64,000 nt of DNA from Reyranella sp. CPCC 100927 (lineage in GTDB: Bacteria; Pseudomonadota; Alphaproteobacteria; Reyranellales; Reyranellaceae): contig NZ_VOHA01000002.1 of NCBI RefSeq assembly GCF_007859315.1, forward strand, positions 186,001 through 250,000, given 5' to 3'. The notes under the pieces are model-generated. The model was not told the origin of the DNA. It worked only from the letters and a program-made list of their open reading frames with translations, and made no database searches. Positions 53,390 to 62,129 of this stretch are shown piece by piece. The position numbers and the translations under genes are program-made. Every line of letters begins with the position of its first letter. Position 1 is the stretch's first letter.

Positions 53390-53450
53390 CCGGCGTTGCC
53401 GTGCGACGACGAGCGCCCTTATCCGCTGGCGATATGGGCTTCCGGCTTGC
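53390..53450 (+). pseudogene. 3' fragment of a DUF4291 gene
   Basis: Fifty-seven of 61 bases match 58640-58700, the last codons of the intact DUF4291 gene (GACGACGAGCGC..TTATCCGCTGGC). Nothing else of that gene is present here. With the TauD fragment at 36623 it marks the two ends of the inserted island, in the same orientation as the intact pair. Confidence 0.8.
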
Positions 53451-53529
53451 CGTAACGTCTCATCGACCCGCGTGCGCCAGCACAGCGTCGCAACGTGGGG
53501 CCCCTCCCTCCCCGCTCGCGCGTGATGAG

Positions 53530-54054
53530 TCAGAACAGGCTGCTGAAGTTGGTCGACAGCAGGACGGTCTGATCGAGAAAGATGTGCCGTTCGACGATCT
53601 GGAAGCCATCGCCCACGCGCCGCAGGCGGTCGCGGCGCTTGCCGATCCAGTGGTCGATCTTGTCGTTGAGGCGGGATCGATAGAGATGGATGGCGGCTTC
53701 CAGCGCGATCTCCGGGCCCTTCACCTCCAGGATGCGCACGTTCGATACGAAATGGCGGGTGCGCGAGGGCGGGTTCTCGGACCACGCCGAATTCAGGCGC
53801 AGCCTGTCGACCCGCATCTTGAGGTCGCTCTTGTCGTCATCGAAATAGGCCATGCCGTCGGCCTTGGCATACTCCAGGTGCAGGTTTTCGACGGTGACGG
53901 TGCGGCGGATGGGCATCCAGTAGTGGATGTCGTCGGCGATCAACGCCAGCCAGTCGTCGAACCGCCGGTCGTCGAGCAACGCCGCTTCCCGGTAGAGGAA
54001 CTGCTCCACTGCGTACTGCAGGGCGATCTTTTCCGACAGGTCCGGGGACGTCAC
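53530..54054 (-). CDS. Ring-hydroxylating dioxygenase, small (beta) subunit
   Basis: The GTG at 54054 follows GGTGA and begins TSPDLSEKIALQYAVEQFLYREAALLDDRRFDDWLAL in family style. Longer upstream reading would translate palindromic repeats. This 174-residue protein has an NTF2-like fold with DDIHYWMPIRRTV and RHFVSNVRI. It supports the alpha subunit structurally. It is downstream of the alpha gene but separated by about 200 bases of repeats. Confidence 0.87.
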   Translation of the reverse strand: MTSPDLSEKIALQYAVEQFLYREAALLDDRRFDDWLALIADDIHYWMPIRRTVTVENLHLEYAKADGMAYFDDDKSDLKMRVDRLRLNSAWSENPPSRTRHFVSNVRILEVKGPEIALEAAIHLYRSRLNDKIDHWIGKRRDRLRRVGDGFQIVERHIFLDQTVLLSTNFSSLF

Positions 54055-54072
54055 GGCGTCACCACCATTTCC

Positions 54073-54243
54073 CGTCGTCCCGAGCGCAGCGAGGACCTTG
54101 CGGTGGTGCAGCCAGTCCGTCATGTCGAGCGCAGCGAGACATCTCCTGGTAACGGAGTGCCCTGTCGCGCGAGATCCCTCGCCGTGCTCGGGATGACCGT
54201 GTGGTCGGACCACTGCGAGATCCTTCGCTGCGCTCAGGATGAC
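54073..54243. repeat. Array of four palindromic half-elements between dioxygenase genes
   Basis: Four copies of a CGAGCGCAGCGAG-type unit lie at 54074-54095, 54122-54141, 54170-54196 and 54226-54243. The first two are in one direction and the last two inverted. The same family is at 35858-35920. They fill the space between the alpha and beta subunit genes. Confidence 0.75.
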
Positions 54244-54252
54244 GGCCAATCA

Positions 54253-55653
54253 TCAGATCCGCCCGGTGGGCGCGGGCGAGCGCGTCGCCAGCAGTTCCGG
54301 CCAGTCGCGCGCCCGCAGCCATTCGGCCCAGCAGCGATAGGTCCAACGTTGGGCATGCTCGTTGACGCGGGTTTCGATCCGCTTCTGGCCCGACGGATCG
54401 ACCAGCACCTCGTCCTGGCCCATCGCCATCTGCAGATTGTGCGGATAGCGGCGGCTGGCCACGCCGTGGCTCGACCGCGTGCTCTGGCTCCAGTTCTCGC
54501 CGTCGTCCTGCTCGAGCAGGCCGGCCGGTCCGAAGGCGTGCGTGATGAATTTTTTCGCCGCCCGCCGCTGAGTGTCGGTGAAGCTTTTGGGCATGACCGT
54601 GAACCACCAGATCTCGGTGCGGCCGGGCCCGCGCGGCAGGCGCAGGCTGAGCTGCAGGCCGCGCGTGGAGATCCACAGGTTGGGAAAGATGTTGGGATGC
54701 CCGATGGCGCGCACGCCGACCGGACCCATGGCCTCGCGTGTCGCCGTCGTGCGCAACGGCCGGCGTTCGACGGGCGTGGCCTTCGCGCGCTCCGCATCCG
54801 CCAGCCGGTCGATCGCCAGGCGCTCGGCGTCGCTCAGGGCGTCGAGCTTGGCCTGCTGTTCTGCCGTCACCATGGGGCCGCCGATAGCGTGACCCAGCTC
54901 GCCCAGCATCACCATCTGGGTCATGGGCATCATCAGGCGCTGGTTCAGGAAGCCGACGCTGGACGCCGAACTGTGGCTGACCTTGACGTGGTACCAGTCG
55001 AACAGATTGTCGACGGCGATCTTCCAGTTGCAGTCGATCACGTTCTTCTGGACGCCGTCGAGGCTCACGACATCGCCTTCGTTCAGCATGCTTTCGATGC
55101 CGACGCGACCGACGTCGCCGAGGTAGTCGAACAGGCAGGGCGCCGCCGGATCCAGGGTGGCGAAGTAGAACCCCTTGTAGTGGTCGACCTGGGCGGCCGG
55201 CGCCAGGCCCCATTTCGCCTGGTCGATGGCGTTGCGATAGAAGTCCGCCTTGCCCGGCACGCCGATCAAGGCCCCGTCCAGTCCATAGGTCCAACCATGG
55301 TAGCTGCAGACGAAGGTCTTCGTGTTCCCCAGCTCCGCCCGGCACAACGCGTTGCCGCGATGGCGGCAGGTGTTCAGCAGCACGCGGACCTTGTCGTCCG
55401 CGCCGCGCACGACGATGACCTGATCCTCGCCGATGTAGTTGATGAAGTAATCGCCGGCATGGGGGATCTGCGTCTCATGGCACATGAAATTCCAGGCCCG
55501 GGCGAAGATCCGCTGCAACTCCAGCTGATAGATGTCGGGATCGCTGTAGATGGACCGGTCGATCAGCCCCGCGGAAACATCCGGGATCGCGATCCCGCCC
55601 CCATCGCTCGCGCCCCTGTCGGTCGCATCCAGCCGGCGATCATCATCGCGCAT
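54253..55653 (-). CDS. Rieske-type ring-hydroxylating dioxygenase, large (alpha) subunit
   Basis: This 466-residue catalytic subunit has the Rieske motif CRHRGNALC..CSYHGWTYG (about residues 90-115) and the mononuclear iron site in DNLFDWYHVKVSH (about 205-217). GGAG upstream supports the ATG at 55653. It should add O2 to an aromatic or related substrate with the beta subunit. No ferredoxin or reductase gene is in the neighbourhood, so electrons must come from a partner encoded elsewhere. Substrate unknown. Confidence 0.9.
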   Translation of the reverse strand: MRDDDRRLDATDRGASDGGGIAIPDVSAGLIDRSIYSDPDIYQLELQRIFARAWNFMCHETQIPHAGDYFINYIGEDQVIVVRGADDKVRVLLNTCRHRGNALCRAELGNTKTFVCSYHGWTYGLDGALIGVPGKADFYRNAIDQAKWGLAPAAQVDHYKGFYFATLDPAAPCLFDYLGDVGRVGIESMLNEGDVVSLDGVQKNVIDCNWKIAVDNLFDWYHVKVSHSSASSVGFLNQRLMMPMTQMVMLGELGHAIGGPMVTAEQQAKLDALSDAERLAIDRLADAERAKATPVERRPLRTTATREAMGPVGVRAIGHPNIFPNLWISTRGLQLSLRLPRGPGRTEIWWFTVMPKSFTDTQRRAAKKFITHAFGPAGLLEQDDGENWSQSTRSSHGVASRRYPHNLQMAMGQDEVLVDPSGQKRIETRVNEHAQRWTYRCWAEWLRARDWPELLATRSPAPTGRI

Positions 55654-56016
55654 GACCTGGCTCCTGTTTCGGATCCGGCATTCTTGCCTCTCCTGGCGGC
55701 AGGCGCGAGCCGCAATGCGGGCGAAAGCCGCCTGTCGGTACGATTTCCATGACGCCAGAAGGCTGCCGTCGCCGACCACCGGCCGGCGGGAAGGCCGGCG
55801 CGCAACAATTCGATCCAGAGTGATCCCGACGGCCGCGGGCACGTGGCACGACAGGACGCATATGCCATTCTCTGCCCTCGCGAGACAGCGGGACAACGGG
55901 ATGCGTGGGGAGCGCATGCCGGCCGACGCAGGGGCACGCGCCGGCCAGCCCTGGCAGCAGCAAGACCGCCACCAGCCACCGACGCGTCGATGGAAAAGCA
56001 AGACAAGGGGGACGTC
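55654..56016. other. Divergent intergenic region; no gene seen
   Basis: This 363-base gap separates the dioxygenase alpha gene from the methyltransferase gene. Open frames exist on both strands but lack ribosome sites, family motifs and typical codon use. It presumably holds promoters for both genes; no clear operator was recognised. Confidence 0.5.
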
Positions 56017-56934
56017 GTGGACAACGCCATCAAGGGACTCGGCCTGACGCCGCAGGAGACGGCGGCTGCGTTCGAGCCGTGGGTGATCGACCGCATGCCG
56101 GTCGACTCGCCGCGCTGGCGCGGCATCGTCGCACGCGAGTTCGCGAAAAGCCGGCGGCGGCTGCTCAAACGCCGATTGCTGGGATGGTGGCCCGGCGTCA
56201 AGCGAACCCAGGACGTGGTGGACCAGCGCTATTCGCACTATTGGGCGCGACGCATCTACCCCAGTCTCGACGCGCCCTGCGGCAAGGGCGACACGTCGTG
56301 GATCGAATGGCGTCATGAGGGTTTCGTCGCGCGCCGCGGCGCGATTGCCCGCCCCCTTCTGACCTATGTGGGCAAGCTGTTCGATATCCTGAACCCGGCG
56401 TCGGTGCTGGAAGCGGGCGCCGGCAACGGGATCAACCTCTTCGTCCTGGCGTCCAGCTTTCCCGGCACGCGGTTCACGGGCCTTGAGCTCACGGCGCCGG
56501 GAGTCGCGCGGATGCGGCAGGTGATCGCCGAAGCCATGATCCCGGACGCCCTGGCCACGTACACGCCGTTGTCCCTGCGCGATCGCGCCGCGCCCGGCCG
56601 TGTCGCGGTGAGCCAAGGCTCCGCCGCGGCGATGCCCTACCCGGACAAGCATTTCGATGTCGCCCTGACCATCACGGCGCTGGAGCAGATGAACGCGATC
56701 TCGGCCCAGGCTTTGGCCGAGCTGCGCCGCGTGGCGCGCCGGTACGTCGTCATGGTCGAGCCGTTCCCCGACTTCAACACGACCACCCTGCGGACGACCT
56801 ACATCCGTTCCAAGGACTACTGGTCCGTGCCGGTGGCCCGTCTGGCGTCGCACGGCCTGCGGCCGGTCGCGGTCTACGATGACGTCCCGCACAAGCTGAG
56901 GCTGGGCGTCGGCATCGTCGTCGCGGCGGTGTAG
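56017..56934 (+). CDS. Class I SAM-dependent methyltransferase
   Basis: AAGGGGG before the GTG at 56017 supports this start; an ATG at 55990 without such a site would add nine residues. This 305-residue protein has motif I SVLEAGAGNGINLF (about residue 130), a following acidic GLELTAP, and SAAAMPYPDKHFDVALTITALEQM, the usual motif II/III region. An N-terminal helical domain of about 100 residues precedes it. Substrate unknown. It is convergent with the TauD gene. Confidence 0.8.
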   Translation: MDNAIKGLGLTPQETAAAFEPWVIDRMPVDSPRWRGIVAREFAKSRRRLLKRRLLGWWPGVKRTQDVVDQRYSHYWARRIYPSLDAPCGKGDTSWIEWRHEGFVARRGAIARPLLTYVGKLFDILNPASVLEAGAGNGINLFVLASSFPGTRFTGLELTAPGVARMRQVIAEAMIPDALATYTPLSLRDRAAPGRVAVSQGSAAAMPYPDKHFDVALTITALEQMNAISAQALAELRRVARRYVVMVEPFPDFNTTTLRTTYIRSKDYWSVPVARLASHGLRPVAVYDDVPHKLRLGVGIVVAAV

Positions 56935-56949
56935 CGACGGGGCGACCCG

Positions 56950-58023
56950 TTACGCCGCGGTCCTCATGCCCATGGCCGCGCCCTGCCGGGCATCGAATTG
57001 CTGCCGTTCCACGTCGTACTGATGCCCCCGGATCCCGCCGCGCACGGCGCCGGACTCCGCCGTGCCATAGAACGCGGCCCAGCCCTCGGGCAGCCGGCGC
57101 CAGTCGGGCGGCGCCAGCCACAGCCGGTAGAGCGTGCGCTTCCTGTCGGCCGCGGCATGGTCCTCGAAGCCGGTGCGGGAGTGCAGCATGGTGTGGTTGC
57201 ACAGCAGCTGGAGGTCGCCCGCTTCGAGGTGCATCGAGAACATGGTCTGCGGCCGACGCAGCACCGCATCGAAGTATTCCATGGCCGCGCGCTGCACGGC
57301 AGACAGGCGCGGCACGCCGTCGAGCTTCTGGGCATTCTCCAGGCGATTGCGGTTCCATTTGCAGAAGACGCGGCCGTCCTCGACCGTGCAGATCGGCGAC
57401 GGGTACCACGCCGCCTCGCCGTCGGCCTGCTCGCCGTTGCGGCTGAAGGTGTAGTCGCTCGCCAGCGCCGCGGCATAGTCCGGCCGTTCGGCCTGCACGA
57501 TGGCATAGGCCGTCGCCGCGCTCACGCACAGGCTCATGCCGCCGACCGGCGCCTGATTGTAGCAGGACAGCAGCACGACATCGGCGCTGTCGACATGGAA
57601 ATCGAGTTCGGCATTCGACGAATAGCCGCGGCCGGTCGGGCTGCGATAGGTGGTGCCGGCGTCCTGCACGGCGGTGATGTAGTCGCTGGCCCGGTTCTGC
57701 GGGCGCGCGACACCAAAATGCAGGCCGATCGCCCAGGTCATGAGCCTGAACTCGGCCGCCGTCACGCCGGCGCGCGGCAGGTTCTTCACCAGCGCCATGC
57801 CGCGGCCGTCGCGCACCTCGCGGAACGCCGCCGCCAGCGTGGGCAGGCATGGCCCCAGCGCAAAATCCTCGCGGCGCCAGTCCAGCAACGGCCGGTCCGG
57901 GTCGCCCGCGCCGCGCACGGCAGCCAGCAGCGCGGCGCTCGCGTCATCGGAGAGCCTGAGGATCCAGCCGGTGTCGGACTGAACGTCGGCGGCGGTCCAC
58001 ATCGCAGGCGAGGTCCGGGCCAT
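56950..58023 (-). CDS. TauD/TfdA-family Fe(II)/2-oxoglutarate dioxygenase, intact copy
   Basis: This 357-residue oxygenase has ILRLSDDASAALLAAVRGAG at the N-terminus, the iron motif DFHVDSADVVLL (about residue 145) and a distal His in LLCNHTMLHSRTGFED (about 272). The Arg expected for 2-oxoglutarate is in KRTLYRLWLAP. It diverges from DUF4291 by 100 bases. A broken copy of its first codons flanks the island at 36623. Substrate unknown; gamma-butyrobetaine-like or clavaminate-like roles are possible. Confidence 0.87.
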   Translation of the reverse strand: MARTSPAMWTAADVQSDTGWILRLSDDASAALLAAVRGAGDPDRPLLDWRREDFALGPCLPTLAAAFREVRDGRGMALVKNLPRAGVTAAEFRLMTWAIGLHFGVARPQNRASDYITAVQDAGTTYRSPTGRGYSSNAELDFHVDSADVVLLSCYNQAPVGGMSLCVSAATAYAIVQAERPDYAAALASDYTFSRNGEQADGEAAWYPSPICTVEDGRVFCKWNRNRLENAQKLDGVPRLSAVQRAAMEYFDAVLRRPQTMFSMHLEAGDLQLLCNHTMLHSRTGFEDHAAADRKRTLYRLWLAPPDWRRLPEGWAAFYGTAESGAVRGGIRGHQYDVERQQFDARQGAAMGMRTAA

Positions 58024-58123
58024 GATGTCCTCCGTCGTCGACCGTCGTGCCGGGCACCATCAGGTATCGCGTTCCCGATGCGTGTCCAGTAGGCTGCCCC
58101 GATGCCTTGTCTGCGAGCCGTGC

Positions 58124-58711
58124 ATGGATAGCCGTGCGGTCCGCGCCATCTTCGACGACGCGACCATCCGCGTCTACCAGGCCTACCCGGCAGAGATTGC
58201 GATCCCGGCACTGAGGCACGGGCGGTTCGTTGCGCCCTTCAAGATGGAACGGATGACGTGGATCAAGCCGTCGTTCAACTGGATGATGTATCGCTGCGGC
58301 TATGCCACGAAGCCGGGTCAGGACGTCGTGCTCGGCATCGACATCACGCGGGAGGGCTTCGAATGGGCGTTGCGCAACGCCGCCCTCTCCCACTTCACGC
58401 CTGCCGCCTACGACTCGCCTGAGGTTTGGCGCGCTGCCGTCGATCAGACGCCGGTGCGCATTCAGTGGGACCCGGAACGCGACTGGCGATTGAATCCGAT
58501 TGCGGGTGTGCGATCCCTCCAGGTTGGACTTTCAGCCGATGCCGTCAGCCGCTACGTCAACCGATGGATCGTCGGCATCGCGGACATAAACTCCGTTGGC
58601 CGGCTGGCAGCGCAAGCAGCCGCCTCCGGCGCGGCGCCGCCGGCGTTGCCGTGTGACGACGAACGCTCTTATCCGCTGGCGATACGGGCTTCCGGCTTGC
58701 TCCAACCGTGA
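58124..58711 (+). CDS. DUF4291 family protein, intact copy
   Basis: This 195-residue protein begins MDSRAVRAIFDDATIRVYQAY and contains RMTWIKPSFNWMMYRCGYATK, the most conserved DUF4291 stretch, and IQWDPERDWR. The family is widespread and uncharacterised. A longer in-frame ATG at 58022 would overlap the TauD start, so 58124 is preferred. A 61-base piece of its 3' end is repeated at the right edge of the island. Confidence 0.82.
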   Translation: MDSRAVRAIFDDATIRVYQAYPAEIAIPALRHGRFVAPFKMERMTWIKPSFNWMMYRCGYATKPGQDVVLGIDITREGFEWALRNAALSHFTPAAYDSPEVWRAAVDQTPVRIQWDPERDWRLNPIAGVRSLQVGLSADAVSRYVNRWIVGIADINSVGRLAAQAAASGAAPPALPCDDERSYPLAIRASGLLQP

Positions 58712-58778
58712 AGACGACCGCAGTGGTCCCGGCTATCCGCGCCAGTGCCGACCGGGACGGCCGATCCGTTATCCGAGA

Positions 58779-59105
58779 TCAGGCCGTCGAGCCGCCATCC
58801 TTGTCGGGGTTCCGCTTGCGCGGAACCGCGAATTTGGACGGTTTGCTCTCGCCGCGCGAGACGGCGACCGGAACGGGGTCGAGCGGCTGATCGACATCGC
58901 TGCCGGCGTCGGATGGGCGCTCCACGGGTGCCAATCGAAGCCACGCCTCGTCAAAGGTGGCTCCGCAACCCTCAACGGCGCTGTTTTCGACCTGCGGCAG
59001 CACGCATCGGATGACCCAGCGGCCGGCGCGACAATCAATGGACAGGATGAACTCCGACGCATCTTGACCGCGCACGAGTTCCAGCAATCGGGTCTCCGCA
59101 CTCAT
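58779..59105 (-). CDS. Hypothetical protein, 108 residues
   Basis: This short soluble protein has ETRLLELVRGQDASEFILSID near the start and a basic C-terminal tail (SKFAVPRKRNPDKDGG). No family is recognised. The purine-rich AAAGGA upstream is a possible ribosome site. The composition is plausible for a real gene, but the evidence is modest. Confidence 0.5.
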   Translation of the reverse strand: MSAETRLLELVRGQDASEFILSIDCRAGRWVIRCVLPQVENSAVEGCGATFDEAWLRLAPVERPSDAGSDVDQPLDPVPVAVSRGESKPSKFAVPRKRNPDKDGGSTA

Positions 59106-59310
59106 CGCCCATTGTCCTTTCCCTGGTTGCCGCCCGGGTGCGCGGTCGATCGCGCCACGCGATCGCGTTTCGGTCGGCCCATGGCAAAATCACCTGCTTG
59201 AGTTCGGTGGACGTGCGTGCCGTGGTCGTGTCCACGATCGGCGCACCAGCGCGGCGGCCGACTCCGATGTTCGTCATTCCAGGGCTGCCGGCGCCCACAG
59301 TGCACTGATA

Positions 59311-59448
59311 TCACGGCAGGAACCAGGCAAAATCCTTTGAACCGAGGACGTCTGCCGTCTCGCCCTCAATGACGTCGCCAATGAACGTGGCAACTGAGAG
59401 GCGCTCCTCCGGTGGACGTTCCAGCGACCACGCCCAGCATCGATACAC
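59311..59448 (-). CDS. 45-residue open frame abutting the Crp/Fnr gene
   Basis: A GTG directly follows the TAG stop of the Crp/Fnr gene (TAGGTG). It opens a frame VYRCWAWSLERPPEERLSVA..DVIEGETADVLGSKDFAWFLP ending at 59311. Codon choice is like real genes, and translation could be coupled by termination-reinitiation. No family is known; it may instead be a remnant of a longer gene. Confidence 0.4.
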   Translation of the reverse strand: MYRCWAWSLERPPEERLSVATFIGDVIEGETADVLGSKDFAWFLP

Positions 59449-60210
59449 CTAGTCGTGGATGACGACACGCAGCAGCGAGGAGTGCACCTTCAATCCGCCA
59501 TTGTACTCAATAAAGCCGAGCTTACGGAACTTGTTCATGAAGAAGTTGATGCGCGAGCGCGTCGTTCCGATGCGCGCCGCCAGCAGCTCCTGGCTGACTT
59601 TCGGTATGACGGTCTCCAGCGTCCCTGCTTTGCCAAAATTGGCCAGCAGCAGGAGAAGCCGCGCGAGACGCCTTTCGCTTGAATTGAACAGCTGGTCGAT
59701 CAGGTCAGCCTCGATCTGGATGTTGCGTGACAGAAGGAACGCCATGAACATTTCCGAAAGACCCGGCTGTTCATGAAGCACGCGGATCATGGTCTCCTTC
59801 TCGATCCTGATCACGCTCGCGGCAGTCATCGCGCTGGCAGACGATATGTGAAGCGGCTGGCCCGCGAGACACCCCTCACCAAAAAAATCTCCCGGACCGA
59901 GGATCGCGACGACCCCTTCCTTGCCGTGTTCGGAGACGACGGTGAGTTGAATCCGGCCCTTCTGGATGTAGAAGACAGCATCGGCGGGGCCGCCTTGCTG
60001 GAAGACGATGGCCTTCGCGCTATGATTCACGCTGGATCGTCCCGCCCCCACCGACGTCAGGAATCGGCGCGCATCAAAGCCATTAGCTGTTGCGTTGCGC
60101 CCACCAGCGGGACGTGTTTTCTCCTTTGTCGCCTTCGATGCCCTCGCCGCTGCGACCGCTTTCCCGGCTTTACGGATCGGCCTGACGGCGCCGGTTGCCT
60201 TGCGCGGCAT
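59449..60210 (-). CDS. Crp/Fnr-family transcriptional regulator
   Basis: GGGAG eight bases upstream supports the ATG at 60210 (253 residues). A Lys/Ala/Arg-rich N-terminal tail of about 50 residues precedes the cyclic-nucleotide-binding fold (GPADAVFYIQKGRIQLTVVSEHGKEGVVAILGPGDFFGE in family form). The C-terminal winged helix has VSQELLAARIGTTRSRINFFMNKFRKLGFI. The Cys cluster of Fnr is absent. The basic tail is unusual and may bind DNA or polyanions. Ligand unknown. Confidence 0.88.
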   Translation of the reverse strand: MPRKATGAVRPIRKAGKAVAAARASKATKEKTRPAGGRNATANGFDARRFLTSVGAGRSSVNHSAKAIVFQQGGPADAVFYIQKGRIQLTVVSEHGKEGVVAILGPGDFFGEGCLAGQPLHISSASAMTAASVIRIEKETMIRVLHEQPGLSEMFMAFLLSRNIQIEADLIDQLFNSSERRLARLLLLLANFGKAGTLETVIPKVSQELLAARIGTTRSRINFFMNKFRKLGFIEYNGGLKVHSSLLRVVIHD

Positions 60211-60783
60211 GATCGGTTCTCCCAAGTTCTGCCGAGCCCCGAGAACCTTCAGTAGAGTGACCTCGTGGTCGAGGATGTCTTGAGCGCAGCATTTTAGCTC
60301 GTTCGAAGACTGTCTTCCACCAGCCAAAGATTGCCGACACGGCCGCGCCAACGCCGTCGTTCGAACAGGAGACCGGACGGTTACAGCAGCCGGTCCGCAA
60401 ATCGTACCAAGTGTTCAAAATTGGACAGCGCGCGGGCACACGGTCTGCCATCGAGTATCGGCATCCACACGTTGTTCCATGTCGCCGACGCTGCGTCGAT
60501 GAGGATCGCGCTGCAGGCCCGGCACGCGCGTTGCGTGCCAGCACTATCGGTCGGGCTTGCGACTTGGGAGGCGTTTTCAACGTCGTACTGTCCGCTTCCG
60601 GACAGCGCCACCCATGGCAAGCGCCGCGGGTGCAGGCTCCCATCATGGGTCGCAGGGCACGACACCCGGGCCGATCTCGCGAAACGCCTCTCGCCCTCCC
60701 TCTTCATCGAGGCGCTCGAGGAGCGACAAGGCGATGCCCTCGAAACAAGCACCATGGTCGGTTGTATGGCCTGGAGGTAGATC
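60211..60783. other. Long region without a convincing gene
   Basis: Frames open on both strands over these 573 bases, but none has a good ribosome site, family motif or normal composition. It may contain the Crp/Fnr promoter or decayed coding DNA. Confidence 0.45.
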
Positions 60784-61095
60784 ATGAAGCGCATCTGTGT
60801 CGCCGCGATGCTGTCGGTAGCACTCATCGGTTCGGCCGCGTGCGACAGCGCCTCACGCGATGGTGCCCGGAGCGGGATCAGCACTGTCGGAAGTTCGCCC
60901 ATCGACGCCCTGACGGTCGGCATGCCTATCGACGGCGCGGCGACCAGTGCAATCCCGGGGGATGCACCCGATACACCCGCCAACAAGAACCGGATTCGTG
61001 TCGACAAATCGCTCCGGAAAGACTGCCCGGAGCCTGGCAAGGGGGACGGTCTTCGAACGGAATCACGCGCGTCCTGCGATCGCCGATCCGAGTGA
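60784..61095 (+). CDS. Small predicted lipoprotein
   Basis: GGAGG six bases upstream and a lipobox IGSAAC (Cys about residue 20) support this 103-residue product. The mature part is hydrophilic, rich in Ser/Asp/Gly, and low in secondary structure. No family is recognised. It is one of several small envelope proteins in this zone. Confidence 0.65.
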   Translation: MKRICVAAMLSVALIGSAACDSASRDGARSGISTVGSSPIDALTVGMPIDGAATSAIPGDAPDTPANKNRIRVDKSLRKDCPEPGKGDGLRTESRASCDRRSE

Positions 61096-61156
61096 CGTTC
61101 AATCGAATCGAAAAAGCATGCCGCTCCGTTGCGGTACGGGCTACCTGGAGAGTGTC

Positions 61157-61465
61157 ATGACAATCCGTACAAGCGAACATACCGTCCGTTTCGTCCATCC
61201 GTTCCGACTGACCGGCATGGATCACCCTCAACCGGCGGGCACGTACCTGCTGGAGACGGACGAGGAACTCATCGAGGAGCTGTCGTTTCCGGTCTATCGG
61301 CGCCTCGCGACGCGGATCTTCGTTCCCGCCGGGTCAGGCAGCGTGATCGTTGAAGAAGTCATCGACGTCGACCCACGCGAACTCCAGGCGGCGCTGGAAA
61401 ACGATTCTGGCGTGTCCGATACAGGCGCAGCACCCACCCCCCGGGCCGACGGCGAAGCGGGTTGA
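61157..61465 (+). CDS. Hypothetical protein, 102 residues
   Basis: This soluble protein starts MTIRTSEHTVRFVHPFRLTGMDHPQPAGTYLLETDEELIE and has the compact beta-rich look of small conserved alphaproteobacterial hypotheticals. GGAGAG precedes the ATG. It lies 61 bases after the lipoprotein gene on the same strand. The function cannot be assigned. Confidence 0.65.
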   Translation: MTIRTSEHTVRFVHPFRLTGMDHPQPAGTYLLETDEELIEELSFPVYRRLATRIFVPAGSGSVIVEEVIDVDPRELQAALENDSGVSDTGAAPTPRADGEAG

Positions 61466-61594
61466 TGGGGGACATACCGCACGGTAGCGCTTCATCTGTC
61501 GGAATCCGCGCTGCGTGCCGTCGACCGATCTTTATTGCTGTTGTGTTCTCCCCATTCGTCACCACGTTACGGATGAACGAGGGAGCACATTAGT

Positions 61595-62068
61595 ATGACC
61601 CCATATCTGGCGGTTCAGACGCCGAGACCCGATTTCGAGGCCTTCCTGTTCGCGCCCATCGGCGAGGAACGCAACGGTATGACGTTGAGCGTGCTCTCGG
61701 GCCTCAGCCGCCTCGAAGTCAATCCCTGGGATGAGGCAGCAGAGCTGTCGCAGTTGCCCAAGGACCGCGCCATCGCCGCGCTGGACAGGCGCATCGCTCA
61801 GCTGCCGCTCGGCACGTGGCTGCTGTCGGATACGGCCGCCATCGCCACCCGCCTCGTCAACCTGCTGCCGAAACACGATCCTCATCCGCGGGTCCATCCG
61901 ACGGCTGCGCCGGCCGATGACAAGAGATCCTCCGCGTCGCTGACGCTATGGCTGATCGCGGCCGGCATCGCTGTGCTTCTGGTGCTCGGCATACCCGGGC
62001 GCGTGGAGCATATGCTGACCGGAGACGGTGCCGTTGCGCCGATCCACACGCCATCGTCGCAGCCGTGA
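61595..62068 (+). CDS. Hypothetical single-pass membrane protein
   Basis: This 157-residue protein has a cytoplasmic N-terminal part (FEAFLFAPIGEERNGMTLSVLSGLSRL), a helix LTLWLIAAGIAVLLVLGIPG (about 115-134) and a short tail. A second, broken copy with its upstream sequence starts at 63686, so the gene was duplicated. Function unknown. Confidence 0.68.
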   Translation: MTPYLAVQTPRPDFEAFLFAPIGEERNGMTLSVLSGLSRLEVNPWDEAAELSQLPKDRAIAALDRRIAQLPLGTWLLSDTAAIATRLVNLLPKHDPHPRVHPTAAPADDKRSSASLTLWLIAAGIAVLLVLGIPGRVEHMLTGDGAVAPIHTPSSQP

Positions 62069-62129
62069 GCCGATCGATCGGCCGCACTGTGCCGATCACC
62101 GCGGTTCTCGTCTCCGCGCGCGCGGCAGG

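Noticed and set aside
54055-54249. N-terminal extension of the dioxygenase beta subunit
   Set aside because: The extra residues are translated palindromic repeats; the GTG at 54054 with GGTGA upstream fits the family start.
53401-55752. Long plus-strand open frame of about 780 codons
   Set aside because: It is antisense to the Rieske dioxygenase genes and has the Arg/Asp/Gln-rich composition of a mirror frame; the minus strand carries all conserved motifs.
60381-61160. Overlapping open frames on both strands upstream of the lipoprotein gene
   Set aside because: No ribosome sites, no family motifs, and composition unlike the neighbouring genes.
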